Shown: positions 37,491 to 49,800, numbered from the stretch's first letter. The stretch: 64,000 nucleotides of DNA from Eulemur rufifrons (GCF_041146395.1 NC_090997.1:37427501-37491500), one strand, 5' to 3'. A program made the numbers and translations. Notes: a model not told the origin generated them from the letters alone.

Positions 37491-37889
37491 TTTAACCAGT
37501 GGAATGCTGTGCTTAATGAATCCTAAATAGAAATGCTAATGAGTCTCAAAATATCATGCTGTTTAAATGTACCCAACTTAGAGAGATGTCCAAGTAAATT
37601 ATTTTTAATGACCAAAAAATTCTACATTCCTTGTTTATATGAAAGGAATATCTCCCTCTTTATATATTTTAAAAATTATACAAGTAATGCCTGAGGTAAT
37701 TGGTCTAGAATTCTGCCTTCTTTAGGAAAAAGTAGACTATAATTCACTGGGTAGTGTGCACGTTGAAGAAATAAAGGAATCCTTAGGTTATGTAACATTT
37801 TCTATTTGGGCAATACCATAACTGATTTTACTCATCTTATATTTCTGAAATTTTGCATTAGAGATTCAGAAGTGAACCAAGACATATGC

Positions 37890-37897
<8 letters not shown>

Positions 37898-37928
<31 letters not shown>
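37898..37928. repeat. (AC)n microsatellite
   Basis: Uninterrupted AC run of about 31 bases. Confidence 0.95.
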
Positions 37929-37931
<3 letters not shown>

Positions 37932-38335
37932 AAAGAAAAATGGATAAAAATCACCCAAGATAACAGGAGCTCATTATATAAGCAGAGCACAGTAGAACAT
38001 ACTTGCTAACAGGCACACATCTCAGTGAGACAGAATGTATAAATCTTTATTGAAGTCTTTAAAAAAAGTAGAAACAAAAATCCAGTGGTTTATTATTCTG
38101 TTTAAATACATCCAACTTGACATTACTTTTAGTATATAAAAATCTCAAAGAAAGTAAAAAGATTAAAAGGATAATAGTAGAGTCTAAAGCAAGTTTTTCA
38201 AAATGATATTCATTCTTTAAATATGTTTATTTTTCAATCTGAATTAAATATCTTTCATGTATACCTCTAGTCATTTTGTAGACAAAACTACACACAGAAT
38301 TTGGTACAGCAATTAAAAATAATTATTTCTCTAGC

Positions 38336-38876
38336 TGTGATGGTTAATTTTATTTGTCAACTTGACTGGACCACGAGGTGTCCAACATTTAGTCAAACAT
38401 TATTCTGGATGTGTCTGAGGCTGTTTCTGGGTGAGATTAACATTTGAGTAGAGAATTCTAAGACTGAGTAAAGTTGATTGGACTTCCCAATGAGGGGGGG
38501 CCTCATTCAATCAACTGAAGACCAGAATAGAGCAAAATGACTGAATAAGAGGGTACTTAGCCTGCCTGACAGCTTGAGCTAAGCCATGGATCTCCTGCCT
38601 TCAGACTGGAACATACGCCATTGACTCTCTGGGTTTTCAGGTCTTCAGATTTGGACTAAAATTTAGTCCCACCATGGGATTGCCCCTGTTTCTAGCTTGT
38701 CCACTGCAAATCTTGGGACTTCTCAACCTCCATAATCATCTGAGACAATTTCTTATTGTATTTATTTGTGTGTATATATCATATATGTATATATTTATAT
38801 TTATATATAAGGGCATATTTTATATACATATATGTACATGTTTAATCCTGTTCCTCTGGATCCTAATACTAATACT
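38336..38876 (+). mobile_element. MLT1 LTR (ERVL-MaLR), sense
   Basis: It starts tgtgatggttaattttattt and carries the MLT1 blocks 'caacttgactggaccacgag', 'tcaaacattattctggatgt', 'gattaacatttgagtagaga', 'cctcattcaatcaactgaag' and 'caacctccataatcatctga'. It ends near 'ttcctctggatcctaatact'. This is a solitary LTR. The AT-rich run before its end and the 71-codon frame at 38674-38889 belong to it. A second MLT1 copy lies in reverse at 51450-52000. Confidence 0.93.
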
Positions 38877-40340
38877 AAAACCTACTTAAAGATTGTATAA
38901 AGTAAAATTATATTATTTCCTTTGAATTGAAATCTGGCAACATTTTTGTAGATTTTTCTATAAGTCTTTCCAAGGTAGGAGGAGAAACAACAATGCTGTT
39001 AGTAAAACTATGGAAAGAATCAGAGTGAAGTCAGTCATATCTATATGTAAAATATTGTGAAACTTAGAGAAACAGTATATTTTTACCCATGTTTTGTGCT
39101 CCCTATATTCCTTAAATACTTAATTTGTTTGTAAAAAAAAACTAAATGGGTCCTCAAGGATGCTACATAAGAAGTTTCTTGAACTCAAATAGTTGTGGCT
39201 TCTGAAAGGATATTACTGTAGTTCATTTTGTAATGGGAGGTAAATTTATCAAGGTAGAATCTCTCTTATCCACACTCTTGGCTAGAAACTTGAAGTTGAT
39301 TTCAAAGATAATTTGTTTGAAATAAACAGGATATGATCTGTTTTGAGATTAATAATATTTCTGGAGTTGTATAGTTTTATTCCCAAAGTGCCTTTCACTT
39401 CCACCACTTGATGTGATGTAGCCTTGCCATCTCCCAAATTTTAACTCTTGGTTTTCCTATCTCTTATAGAGGAAGGAATTATATATATATTATAATTTTA
39501 ATTTTTCAAAGCATTACATTACTACTAGGCAAATATCTATTTATAGATAGAGATATTTTTCTAATAGGTATTTGCCTAATAGTAATTTAATTCTTTGAAA
39601 TATTTTTTTACCTGCTATGATCTAACAACTAGGAACCATCATTTCTCAAATATGATCAGTCAGACCACCATGATGTTACTTCTCTTAAAATCCATACTTG
39701 GATTCAATATCCCATGATTTAGGTGAGTTTGCCATCACAAACCAACTTTTTAGGACCCTGTGTATCTGTGTCATGCTGTCACTTAGCCTCAAGTATCCCA
39801 GCAATTCATTTCTAAAACAATGCATTGGTGTAATTTCTTTTTTTAATGGATGATCATAAAAAGTCCTTTCAGAACAATTATATTATTTGAATACTTTCGT
39901 TATTCAGATTTCCAGATAAATGAACTTCTAGAGTTCTGTATGATCCTCCTCATGAGCAACCTTATTTCATTTTTCCCCTTCTTGCCTGCTTTCATGTCTC
40001 TCCAAAACACCTTCCAAATCTTTCAGCATTATTACTTTCTCCCCTCTTTTATTTCTAGTCTAATCAGTTCTATGTCAATTCCCCCCAATTTGCTTTTTGC
40101 CTGGCCCACTTCTCCATGAGTACCCTTCAGTTGTTTTAAACACTCTTTCCATATCTTTCACTTATTTGAAACCTAATGACACTGTATTTCTCCTAGAACA
40201 TCATTATCCGCATCATTCAACAATGTCTCCTTCTGAAATTCATATAATTTAATTCACTCGCTTCTTTATCTAATTCATCTTTCAACCTCTAGGACATTCT
40301 GCTAAGTTGTTCAGTGATTCATAGATGTGGCAAACACATT
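38877..40340. other. Unassigned, contains a palindrome
   Basis: No gene or named repeat. A long imperfect inverted repeat is at 39504-39600. The 89-codon + frame at 39850-40119 is hydrophobic and T/C-rich, with no domain I recognise. Confidence 0.45.
39504..39600. repeat. 97-bp palindrome with 34-bp arms
   Basis: The left arm 39504-39537 begins tttcaaagcattacattact. The right arm 39567-39600 ends agtaatttaattctttgaaa. The arms match as reverse complements at 31 of 34 positions (my count) around a 29-bp A/T-rich centre. It could fold as a hairpin. It does not look like MADE1. It may be an old, unnamed palindromic MITE. Confidence 0.85.
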
Positions 40341-40354
40341 GGGTTCTTGCTATT

Positions 40355-40419
40355 GGTGGTGGTGGTGGTGATGAGTAATGGTGGTGGTGATGAGTAATGG
40401 TGGTGGTGATGGTGGTGTT
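40355..40419. repeat. (GGT)n repeat with higher-order unit
   Basis: GGT triplets interrupted by 'gatgagtaat' in a repeating pattern. One longer unit occurs twice (40367-40397), so it is a composite microsatellite. Confidence 0.92.
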
Positions 40420-40700
40420 GGGGATGATATTTAATTTTGTTTTTGTTTAACTCACAACTCTATTCCTGAACAACCTGTTAAAATCTTGGCTTCACAATTT
40501 TTTTTTTCTTTCACCAATGACTTTTATCTTAATTATGCTTCAACCTCCCTGTTATTTTCCTTTAACAACCCCAAACAATTATATCTTTAAAATCTTGAAC
40601 TCAGATCAAATCCTTTAGTCTTTATTATCTTCCTCCCTTGCTTCTTTTTTCTTTGTGTGATATTCGCAAAATCAAAAGATGTCCCTATCACCTCTAAAAT
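40420..40700. other. Unassigned T/C-rich sequence
   Basis: Nothing recognised. T9-T10 runs and pyrimidine-rich stretches only. Confidence 0.4.
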
Positions 40701-40710
40701 CCCTTAGACA

Positions 40711-41044
40711 TTTTTTTTTTTTTTGAGACAGAGTCTCACTCTGTTGCCCAGGCTAGAGTGAGTGCCGTGGCGTCAGCTTAGCTCACAGCAACCTCAGACT
40801 CCTGAGCTCAAGCGATCCTCCTGTCTCAGCCTCCCGAGTAGCTGGGACTACAGGCATGCGCCACCATGCCCGGCTAATTTTTTCTATATATATTTTTAGC
40901 TGTCCATATAGTTTCTTTCTATTTTTAGTAGAGGTGGGGTCTCGCTCTTGCTCAGGCTGGTCTCGAACTCCTGAGCTCAAACGATCCGCCCACCTCGGCC
41001 TCCCAGAGTGCTAGGATTACAGGCGTGAGCCACCGCGCCCGGCC
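40711..41044 (-). mobile_element. Full-length Alu, CpG-rich (young), reverse
   Basis: Starts on the + strand with T14 and 'gagacagagtctcactctgt'. It ends with 'ccaccgcgcccggcc', which is the intact, CpG-bearing head of an Alu. The A/T-rich lemur-type segment is present near 40877-40914. cttagaca flanks it at 40703-40710 and 41045-41052. The duplication could extend by four T bases. The retained CpGs suggest it is the youngest Alu here. The minus frame at 40783-40980 is Alu sequence. Confidence 0.97.
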
Positions 41045-41605
41045 CTTAGACATTTTATCTTCCAGTGTTTCCACATGACAACTCCCAGGTCAGGCTACAA
41101 CCCAGTGTCTTTTTAAATCTACTTCCACTGGTAAATTGTCCAGCATTTGTAAAGTAATAAAGAAATCTCTTCTGAAGACACAGTACTGACCCATACTGCA
41201 CCTTTAACTACTATTGGGCAGAGTTGTATTTGTATGTTGAGTCTCTAATAATTTCACTCAGCCTGTCATTCTAAATCATTTTTAAGTCTCTCGAGCCCTT
41301 TTGCACTACCCTGTCCTCCAATTTAACACAAATTATCTTGAGTCCTATTCAGCTAAGATTGAATCCATCTTACATGAGCTTCTTCATCCTTCCTCTTTTC
41401 TGACAACATTTTTCTGTATATACATCCTCCTTTATTTTCACTCTACTGTTTTCATGAGAGAGTTTTCAGTGTCCCATGGGATCCAGAGGTTAGGAAGCAT
41501 GCCACTAAGAAACTACCTCAGGTGGATTCTATTGGAGGGCTTAAGGCTCACAAGTGGTTTCCTTAGCATAAGTTTCACAGCAAATCGGGTTTTTTGCTAA
41601 GAGGC
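41045..41605. other. Unassigned sequence
   Basis: Nothing recognised. The 99-codon + frame at 41301-41600 ('MHYPVLQFNTNYLESYSAK' and on) has no domain I know and no support from context. Confidence 0.4.
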
Positions 41606-41609
41606 TATA

Positions 41610-41755
41610 CGGTGAGGTGGAAGGAATTTGAATGAGCATTGGAGTCCCAACTCCAGGATTTATAATCAAGTTCTACTAAATCATAGAACCAAGTAAGCCA
41701 AGTTTCCCTACAATATAGTGGCAGCTCCTTCACAGGGTTATTTCAGACATCAAGT
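41610..41755 (+). repeat. MIR SINE fragment
   Basis: 'gcattggagtcccaactcca' then 'ttctactaaatcatagaacc', 'aagtttccctacaatatagt' and 'cacagggttatttcagacat' match the MIR core in sense orientation with many changes. Confidence 0.55.
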
Positions 41756-41759
41756 TAGA

Positions 41760-42290
41760 TTGTTACAGCCTTACCAGATTCATTGCCTGCTGTTCAAGAG
41801 GAAGCCAATATACTGAGACAGCAGGAGTTACAGCAAAGAAAGAGTTTAATATCACAAGGCCCATGAGAGGAGATGGGAGGAATTTCTCAAATCTATCTTT
41901 CCCAGAATTTGAGAGAAAGGGTTTTTAAAGCTAGTTTCATGGGTAAATAGCTAGTCAATCGAGTCTGCTGATTGGCTGGGTTTGGGGTGGAATCATAGGG
42001 GTGTACAAATTGTCTTCTTTGCTGAGTCAGTTCTTGGGTGGGGGTTGCAAAACCAGTTGAGTCCATTCCTTGGTATGGGCCACTGGTCTGGGTGGGTCAG
42101 TCATTCCATTGGAATGCAGGGCCTGAAAGATATCTCAAAGGCTAGCCTATGTTTCACAAGGGTGATATTATCTATGGGAGCAATGAAGAAAGCTAAGAAT
42201 CTTTATGATCATCACCTATATGACTCCTGAGTACTACTACTATACTTCCTATAAGCAATTATAGGAAAGCAAGCTAGGGAAAATGGCTAG
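41760..42290 (-). mobile_element. LTR-like element, reverse
   Basis: The + strand shows blocks of a common retroviral LTR read backwards: 'aaagaaagagtttaatatca', 'ggagatgggaggaatttctc', 'ctgagtcagttcttgggtgg' and 'attccattggaatgcagggc', followed by the AT repeat. I remember this as an ERV-class LTR but cannot name the family. No retroviral protein is encoded. Confidence 0.55.
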
Positions 42291-42292
42291 CC

Positions 42293-42332
<40 letters not shown>
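42293..42332. repeat. (AT)n microsatellite
   Basis: AT run of about 40 bases with a single 'tg' interruption at 42314-42316. It is self-complementary. Confidence 0.95.
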
Positions 42333-42333
<1 letters not shown>

Positions 42334-42829
42334 TTATAGCCCCTACCAGAGTTCCCACCCCATAGCCCTTTATTAATTTTATAAAGGGTGGTTTCAAGAT
42401 GACTGTGAAAGGACATTGTAAATATTCAAGTAGTATTCAAATGTTAGCAAGAGGCAGCAAGTTCCTAAGGTGAAATATGGCATAGCAGGAAAATCTTTAA
42501 AGGATTGGAAAATGGACTATAGGAAAAAAAGGTAAAGAATGCTAGTCAGGATACATAGAATTCAAAATAATGGGAAAAAATAGGATTTTTTTTTCCTTCT
42601 GGGAAAAATAAATGGAATTTTTAAAATAGATATAATTTTTCCTCTTTCTTTACTCAATGTAAGAAAGGTGGAAATACATTAGTATTGCCATGAAAAGACA
42701 AAAAGTGGTAATAAAAAATATGCTGACTCATCAGCTATGGCCCTAAGGAAGATAGCAGCTTCCATACCATTTGGTTTAGTCAAGAATGAAGGACTCAATC
42801 AATGATGAGTAATTATAAGTATTCCAACA

Positions 42830-42990
42830 GAGAAATCACAGTACTAATGGCTGGAGCATTCAGGTCAAATCACTTATTCTCTTGGGATCTTGATTTCCTC
42901 ATATGGGTAAGGAGAGAGGGGGACTCAATGACCCATGATGTTTTTTCAAGGTCTAAATTGCTATTACAGGATCTTACTAGTAAAAGCAAG
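42830..42990 (+). repeat. MIR SINE fragment
   Basis: 'ggtcaaatcacttattctct', 'gatcttgatttcctcatatg', 'gggggactcaatgacccatg' and 'caaggtctaaattgctatta' follow the MIR 3' half in sense orientation. Confidence 0.62.
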
Positions 42991-44865
42991 AATTCAATAC
43001 CTATACCGTGGTAGTCATGATTATAATATGCATTACAGATAATTGCAGTTAAAATGATTTAACATAAGAATATTAATAATTCACCAAATTTTTATGAAAT
43101 ATGAGAGATAGTTTGGAATTTGGTTTTCTGTTGTTTTAGGTTTTATATTTTTTCTCTCTTTATTGAGTTACTGGTTTGTTGAGATAAAATTCCCTATTTA
43201 TTTATCACCATTGTTCCAAAAATTGTATATTTTTTTTCAGAAAAGCAAGGGATACTTTAAAGATTTACAGTTTAAAACATATCATTCAATTTCAAATATT
43301 AATTTTAGAAAATAAACATATAAATTGAATTTAACTTATATTTTTAAATTAGTATATTCCATTTTCAATTAGAATCATTAAATTTTTTCCCTGGAATTAC
43401 CATTTAATGGAGGCTTTATATTCAAGATATTTTCATTTTAATTATAATTTTTTTCTACATCATAAATGAGATGATTACAAAAGGAAAGTAATATTTTCAT
43501 AAAATATCTTGGAAAATGTAGTATTAATTACCAAATTATCATTGTAATAATGATTCACATCTCAAATCTATCTACTTAACCTCTATAAAATTAAGGTTCT
43601 CATATTTTCATGTTTTGATATTTATTTATGGTTTCTAAATAGAGATGTGCTGTAATTTTGGAGGAGAAATATTGATCTGTATATTTTTTAAGACATAGTA
43701 AAGTAAAATAACACAACATATGATATGAACATGGGTTGTTTCCTGTTTAATAAATAGTTTAAAAAAGTATTATAGCTGTATTACTTTACTTCTTGTCCAT
43801 TGATTTTTGAGAAACTGCCCAGAGTTACTTTAGAAAACCACTGTCTTTCACATGCCCTTATATAAGTAAGACTTCCATAGAATATCCCTTTGTATCCTAA
43901 AAGCAAACAAAAATATTTGCTTTACCCTGTAGTGGATTACCAGTAGACAGATAATACATGTATTTAGAGTGCAAGGAAAACAGGAACATATGTATACACA
44001 CACACACACACACACACACTCACACACACATATAAAATAATTTAATATTTAATATATCAAAAATGGAAAAAATTAAACCTCTGTTTTCCTTTCTTACTGC
44101 TATGTTACTTTTCAATATTGAATGTGTGTTTAGTAGAGAGGGAAATGAGACAGAAATATTTTCTGTGTCACATTCCAAGAACTTGCTGAATTATTCTTAA
44201 CCGTCCTTCCTTTCTACCATTCTTGTTTCTTGTCTCATTCATTTCATTTTCTTCCTTCCTTGAAATATGAAAACTATAGTTTCATAAAATGAACTGTAAG
44301 AAAGAAAATCTATACATTATGCTTAGTTTAAGTGATTGAACACCACGTCAATGCAATAAGTACAGTTATAATCAACCAGAAGCAGCAGAAAATTTTCTCA
44401 GTGATCTGTGGAGATGACTTGTATTTTTCACAGAAAAAATAAAGGAAGATAATAGTGATTTTCTACCTGACATCATGGTGTTTATAGAACTCTCAGGTGA
44501 TGATAATCTGATTCCAATAATGTTCATGAAAGGCAACTAGACAATCTCTGTTTATTTTTGTCTTATAAATTTGCATTTTGAAGTGATTATTGAAACAGGA
44601 ATGATAACTTCTGGTTCATGCATATATTTCCCTTACAAACCAGTGTGTTTTTTTCCCAAATCTATAACAATTTACTTAGTAATGATGTTTTACAAAATTG
44701 GTCTCCCCCTAATCCAAGGGGTACTATTGTTTAAGAGACCAAAATTTATTATTTAGATAGATTTAGTTTGAAAAAAAGACTTTCAGATGATATTCAAGTA
44801 CCTACTAAAAAATTCAGTAGGGTCCTTGGCAGCAGGGAGCATAAAAATAAATATTAAACATCTGA
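42991..44865. other. Unassigned AT-rich 1.9 kb with a CA run
   Basis: No gene or named repeat recognised. A (CA)n run at 43996-44030 and long T/A stretches are the only features. Confidence 0.45.
43996..44030. repeat. (AC)n microsatellite
   Basis: AC run of about 35 bases with one T interruption at 44020. Confidence 0.95.
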
Positions 44866-44869
44866 GAAG

Positions 44870-45030
44870 GCCAAACACTGGGCATAGCCTTCATCATGTA
44901 ATCTTTGCCACAACCCTCTAAAATTGTTATTATGGTCCGTATTTTACACCTAAGGAAACTGTGGCTCAATAATACATTCCCCAAAACAGTAAGTTGCACA
45001 AACAGTAAGTGGTAAATCAAGAATTTACTT
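44870..45030 (-). repeat. MIR SINE, reverse
   Basis: 'ttatggtccgtattttacac', 'ctaaggaaactgtggctcaa' and 'gtaagttgcacaaacagtaa', then 'gtggtaaatcaagaattta', follow the MIR core read backwards. Confidence 0.75.
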
Positions 45031-46065
45031 CATATTTCTCTACCTCTAAAATTTGAATTTGTTCACCAATACTACTGTTTTTCCTTTGTTCAAATTTGTA
45101 CCACTAAAGTTTCAAAAAAGAGAGAGAGGGAGAGAGAGAGAAACAGCAATATAGGATTGCCACATTGCAAAGTGTGGACATTAAAAATCCGATGAGCCAT
45201 TTTTTTTCTCTTCTTATGCTGAAAAATTATCGAAAAGCAACATAGACAAAAACAAACTTTATTTTCTGCCAAAGAAAGAGATAAATTTTATAATCTCATA
45301 TAATCTGCAGATTCCAAATTAAATAGAATTGCTGACATTCAGTAGAAAGTGAAAAGAAGAAGAATAGAAAGATATAAGAGGATCAAGTATCAATAAAACA
45401 CAGAAAATGCAAGCAAAAGTTTACTTCCTGTAGGTTGAGAGGCTCACCATGAATTAGAAAAACGACATTGCCTACTTCCAACAGATATAGAGATTGGAGT
45501 CAGCAGTACTATTGACAAAGGCCTTTCTCCATACTTAGTTCAGAGGTACAAAAACTGGGGCTGCATAAAAATCACATAGTTCAACCAGAGCCATATGGGC
45601 AAGAAATGGCAGTCTCTGTGACAACAACAAAATAGAATCTTGGTAATGTAAAGCCTTGAAAACTTCTCTAGCCTTTCACTCCCCTTGAACACTACAAAGT
45701 GTGGCCCAAGAAAATACATTTGAAGAGGCCATAGATAAAAAGAAATATGGGAAGAAACAGGAAAATTCACAAAAATCATTTATAATAAAAGCCTAAATTC
45801 TTTATTCTAAGATCAGGGACAGGGCAAGCCTATAAGAAGGGATATGGAATATCAATCCTGAAACTACTTTCTTTGTCTACTAGGGTTAAACAAATAAGTA
45901 AATATTTTGTAGATAATGAAAGGATTCCCACTGATGAAGAAAGAAATTACAAATAAGGAAAAGAAGAGGCTAAAATGAACTTGGTGTTGCTGGATTGAAG
46001 TCAGAAGTATCAATATAGAATAATTTTTAAAATATGCTTTCTAATAAATAGATACAGAAATAAAT
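45031..46065. other. Unassigned sequence
   Basis: Only a GA run near 45118-45141 and no gene or named repeat. The short frames at 45090-45272 and 45540-45779 show no domain. Confidence 0.45.
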
Positions 46066-46069
46066 ATAA

Positions 46070-47135
46070 CAAGAGATTAATAACTATAATATATAAGGCA
46101 CTCCAATGACTCAAAAGGAAAAAAATCAAATAATCCAATTAAAAATGGGCAAAAGACCTGAATAGACAATTCTCAAAAGAAGACATACAAATGGCCAATG
46201 TGTATATAAAAAATACTTAACATCACCAGTTATAAGAGAAATGGAAATCAAAACTATAATGAGATAACATCTCACCTCTGTTAATATGGCTTTCATCAAA
46301 AAGACAGGCAATAATGAATGCTGGTGAGGATGTGAAGAAAGGAGAACCCTAGTACACTGTTGGTAGGGATGTAAATTAGCACAATCACTATGGAGAACAG
46401 TATGGAGATTCTTCAAAAAACTAAAACTAGAACTAATATATGACCCAGCAATCCTATTTCTAGGTATATATCCAAAAGAAGGGAATTCAGTATATCAAAA
46501 AAAAATCTACACGCATATGTTTATTGCAGCACTATTCACAATAGCCAAGATTTGGAATCAACCTAAGTGTCCATCAGTGGGTGAATGGATAAAGAAATGG
46601 TGGTACATATACATGATGGAATATAATTCAGCCATAAAAAGAATGAAGTCCTGTTATTTGCAATAACATGAATGGAAATAGAGAACATTATGTTAAGTGA
46701 AATAAGCCAAGCACAAATCTTGCATGTTCTCATTCATATGTGGGAGCTAAATGTTAAAATAATTGATCACATGAAGACAAAGAGTAGAATGATGGTTACC
46801 AGAGGCTGGGAAGCATAGTGGGGAGAGGGGGATAAAGTGGGAATGATTAACAGGTACAAAAATATAGTTAGAATGAATATTTGATAGCATAGTGAAGTGA
46901 CTATAGTCAATAATTAATATTGTATATACCAAAATAACTAAAAGAGTGGAATTTTAATGTTCTTAGTATAGAGAAATGATAAATTCTTGAGGTGGTGGAT
47001 ACCCCAATTACTCTGATTTGATTAATTCACACTGTATGCCTGTATCAAAACATCACATGCACCCTATAAATATTAAATATTAAAAATACACGGCTACTAT
47101 GTACCCATAATAACTAAAAATTTTTAAAAAAGAAA
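46070..47135 (+). mobile_element. 5'-truncated L1 (L1MA/L1PB-like) 3' end
   Basis: Sense landmarks: 'aaaaatgggcaaaagacctg' (46141), 'gtgtccatcagtgggtgaat' (46569), 'ttgcatgttctcattcatat' (46719) and 'accagaggctgggaagcata' (46799). The 3'UTR has 'ccccaattactctgatttga' (47002) and 'tatgtacccataataactaa' (47098). The 96-codon minus frame at 46126-46416 is antisense L1. Inactive. The copy is a close sister of the one at 55735-57345. Confidence 0.93.
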
Positions 47136-47154
47136 TATAGATATATGTATGTAT

Positions 47155-48655
47155 AAGTTAAGTATACATACATATATTTCCTAGCTCTATGACACCACAG
47201 TAGCAATGAGCATACCTCTTACCCAGATCTTGGGTTCTAATACCATTTTCCAGTAAAATAAACTAGAGCTCCTTAAAAAAGTGGTTGATTCCAGAGCTGG
47301 GTCAGAGAATGTATTAAAGATAAGGTTGAGAGCCAGGAGCTTCTAATGATGTCAGAAAGTAAGAAATGATAAAAAAAAAAAAAAAAAAAGGGAAATATTT
47401 AAAAGGCACAGGAATGAGTGTAAAAGAGCCCTAGGTGGCCAAAGTTGGAACAACTTGAGCAAAAAAGTAAACAATAGTTGTTTTATAATCCAAATAATAA
47501 AATAAATAATATGAATCTATACTGATATAAATAAATAAATTAACAAATAAACAGAGAAGTAATATTTCTTCATCATAGAAGATTTCCCATTAATAAATAT
47601 AGAAAGACTGTTAAGAGAGTAGATCTAATGTTAAGTGTCCTTACCACAAACAAACAAACAAAAACAAGAGAAGACAAGAAAATTTGGAGAGGTATTGGAT
47701 GTGCTTATTACCTTGATTGTGGTGATGGTATCACATAATTATATATATATGTGTGTCCAAACTCATCAAATTGTATACATTAAATATGTGTAGTTCTTTG
47801 CATATCAATTAATATACCTCAATAAAGCTCTTAAGAAATAAAAAAGACACAATATTTGAAAATTAGAAAAAGGAAGGAAGGAAGAGGGAAAAAAAGGAAA
47901 AGAAATATAGAAAAGGAGAAATAGAAAATCACTACGAAAACACTACAGTAGTAAGCGCCACAGGCAAGCTTCACCAATAGATACTAGAATTAGTGGGTAA
48001 AGTTTAAGCAGAAATAGGGTATCTGCATAATCTTGGTTATCTTATCCCAAATACTTAGTAATTACAAAGGAAAAAGTAGTAACTCTATGATAGAGAATCT
48101 TAGAAGTCACCACTTTAGCCAAATGATCAATGTTAACATTGCCAGTAGCACATACTGACATAACTTATCCTCTGATATGGTGCACTGAGAAAGGCACATG
48201 ATCACATCTCCTCCTTGCCATCCTTTCCAAAAATGTGTAATCTTAATCTAATCACTAGAAGACATTAGACAAACCCAAACTGAGGGACACTTTATAAAAT
48301 AACTGGCCAGTGTTCTTTGAAAATGTCAAGGTCATTAAAGACAAGAAAAGACAGGAAATGTTACAGATGGGAGAAAACTCAGGAGACACAAAAACTGAAT
48401 ATGATGCGGGATTCTGTATAGAATCCTGGAACTGAAAAAGGACATTAATGTAAAAATGTCTTAAATCTAAGTAAATTCTGTGCTTCAGTTATTAGCATTT
48501 GAGCAAGGTTAATTTCTTAGTTTTGATAAATTTTCTACAGTTATATAACATGTTAAGATAGGTACAAGCTGGATGAAGGGTACATTAGAACTCTCTGTAC
48601 TGTATTTGCAACTTTTCTGTAAGCCTAAAATTATCTCAAAAACAATCTTAAAATT
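47155..48655 (+). mobile_element. Old L1M 3'UTR with nested L1 tail
   Basis: Sense L1M 3'UTR blocks: 'aactagagctccttaaaaaa' (47261), 'aatgagtgtaaaagagccct' (47413), 'gacaaacccaaactgaggga' (48268) and 'ggaactgaaaaaggacatta' (48427). It ends with 'tgcaacttttctgtaagcct' (48609). An L1 tail (47605-47850) sits inside. An A19 run lies at 47371-47389. The exact L1M subfamily is not determined. Confidence 0.72.
47605..47850 (+). mobile_element. L1 3' tail inserted in old L1M
   Basis: 'ttaagagagtagatctaatg', 'gtgtccttaccacaaacaaa', 'ttaccttgattgtggtgatg' and 'aatatacctcaataaagctc' are classic L1 3'UTR blocks of the MA type. The sequence on both sides belongs to the L1M, so this is nested. Confidence 0.75.
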
Positions 48656-49240
48656 TAAAGTAAAATGAATTAAACATATTTATTATTCAGTTGGTGGCAC
48701 AATTGTATGTATGGGAACTAATACAAATGAATTCAAAATGCTAGTTGAAATGTATCTAAAGACAACAACAAAATAATGGCTTTAGTAATCATATTGTTGG
48801 TAGCAACATTATGGTTGCTATTCTGAGACTGCTGCATAGTTAACATGGTAACATGGGATAAAGCAAATGAGAAATTATTTGATATTCTAATTCTATCAAC
48901 CCCAGTGTTCTTGCAGCTAGACTTATCAGCATGGGAAAACAGAGAAAAGAGGAAGAAATTAATACATATCCCTGGAGCTCTGAATTTGAGTTCAAAGTGT
49001 AAGTGTAAACTCATGAGTATTTTACCATATATTTTTTTTCATATCTATGTCTGCTAAAATCTCTAGAGACAATAACCCAGCAGTAAAGAGAAATCCTAGA
49101 ATATTGATTGGGGTCTCCAAATACTATTTCCCACTAAAAGGAATCAGGGATCCTTGGAGAAATGTATGATTCCATGTCTAGAAGAGAAATTGTACAAAAT
49201 ATACTTAGACTAGATAGTCATGCCAGATAGCAAGATGGGG
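48656..49240. other. Unassigned sequence
   Basis: No named repeat recognised. The overlapping frames at 48733-49014 (-) and 48845-49057 (+) show no domain. Confidence 0.4.
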
Positions 49241-49244
49241 CAAT

Positions 49245-49655
49245 ATGAATATCAATAGAATAATAACCTCAATGTTTTGTAGTAGGGCAACAGAAATTTT
49301 ATGGCAGTTTATCTCCAGCAGGATGTCTCCCTATGAATGGCTTTCCATAGTACCATATGGGGCAGGTTTCCAGCAAGTTCTACCAGCTCAGCACCACAGT
49401 GATTTCTATGCCATCCAGCGAGACTCTGACCTCCAATAAGGTCTGGATCTCAGCCTGGGGTCTCTTCCTCAGGCAGAGGGGTAATAGCTGATACTTATAT
49501 TTACTATCACTATATTCTTTAGTTCTGTTTACTTCTTACTATCCAGTCTCTCATAATTCCAATGCACTGTTATAATTAATACATTTTATATTAATATTTC
49601 CTGCTCAAATTACTATGTAGTTTCTGTTTCCTGATTGGGCCCTAGGAAGACGTGA
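49245..49655 (+). mobile_element. Probable ERVL-class solo LTR
   Basis: 'atgaatggctttccatagta', 'tctatgccatccagcgagac' and 'gtctggatctcagcctgggg' match blocks of a mammalian LTR. It ends near 'ttcctgattgggccctagga', an LTR-like end I associate with the LTR16 group. The family is a guess. It is a solo element with no gag, pol or env. Confidence 0.5.
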
Positions 49656-49800
49656 ATGGTAGCATGAATGGTACTAGATTGGTCATGAGTAGATAACTAT
49701 TGGGACAGGGTGATAGCTACACGTGGCTTTATTATACTCTTCTACTTTTGTTTATACTCAGAATTCTCCATAATAGAAAGATATCTAAAAGCAGCTTTTA
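49656..49800 (+). mobile_element. Possible old L1 3' end
   Basis: 'tggtcatgagtagataacta', 'tattgggacagggtgatagc' and 'cagaattctccataatagaa' resemble an old L1 3' end. Confidence 0.5.

Larger units (their letters stand above)
36870..38335. other. Unassigned sequence with two microsatellites
   Basis: Apart from the CATA and AC runs I see no gene or named repeat. Confidence 0.45.

Noticed and set aside
39504..39600. MADE1 (mariner MITE)
   Set aside because: Length is similar but the terminal sequence is different from the MADE1 ends that I know.
40711..41044. CpG island or promoter
   Set aside because: The CpGs belong to the Alu itself and the region is too short; nothing points to a transcription start.
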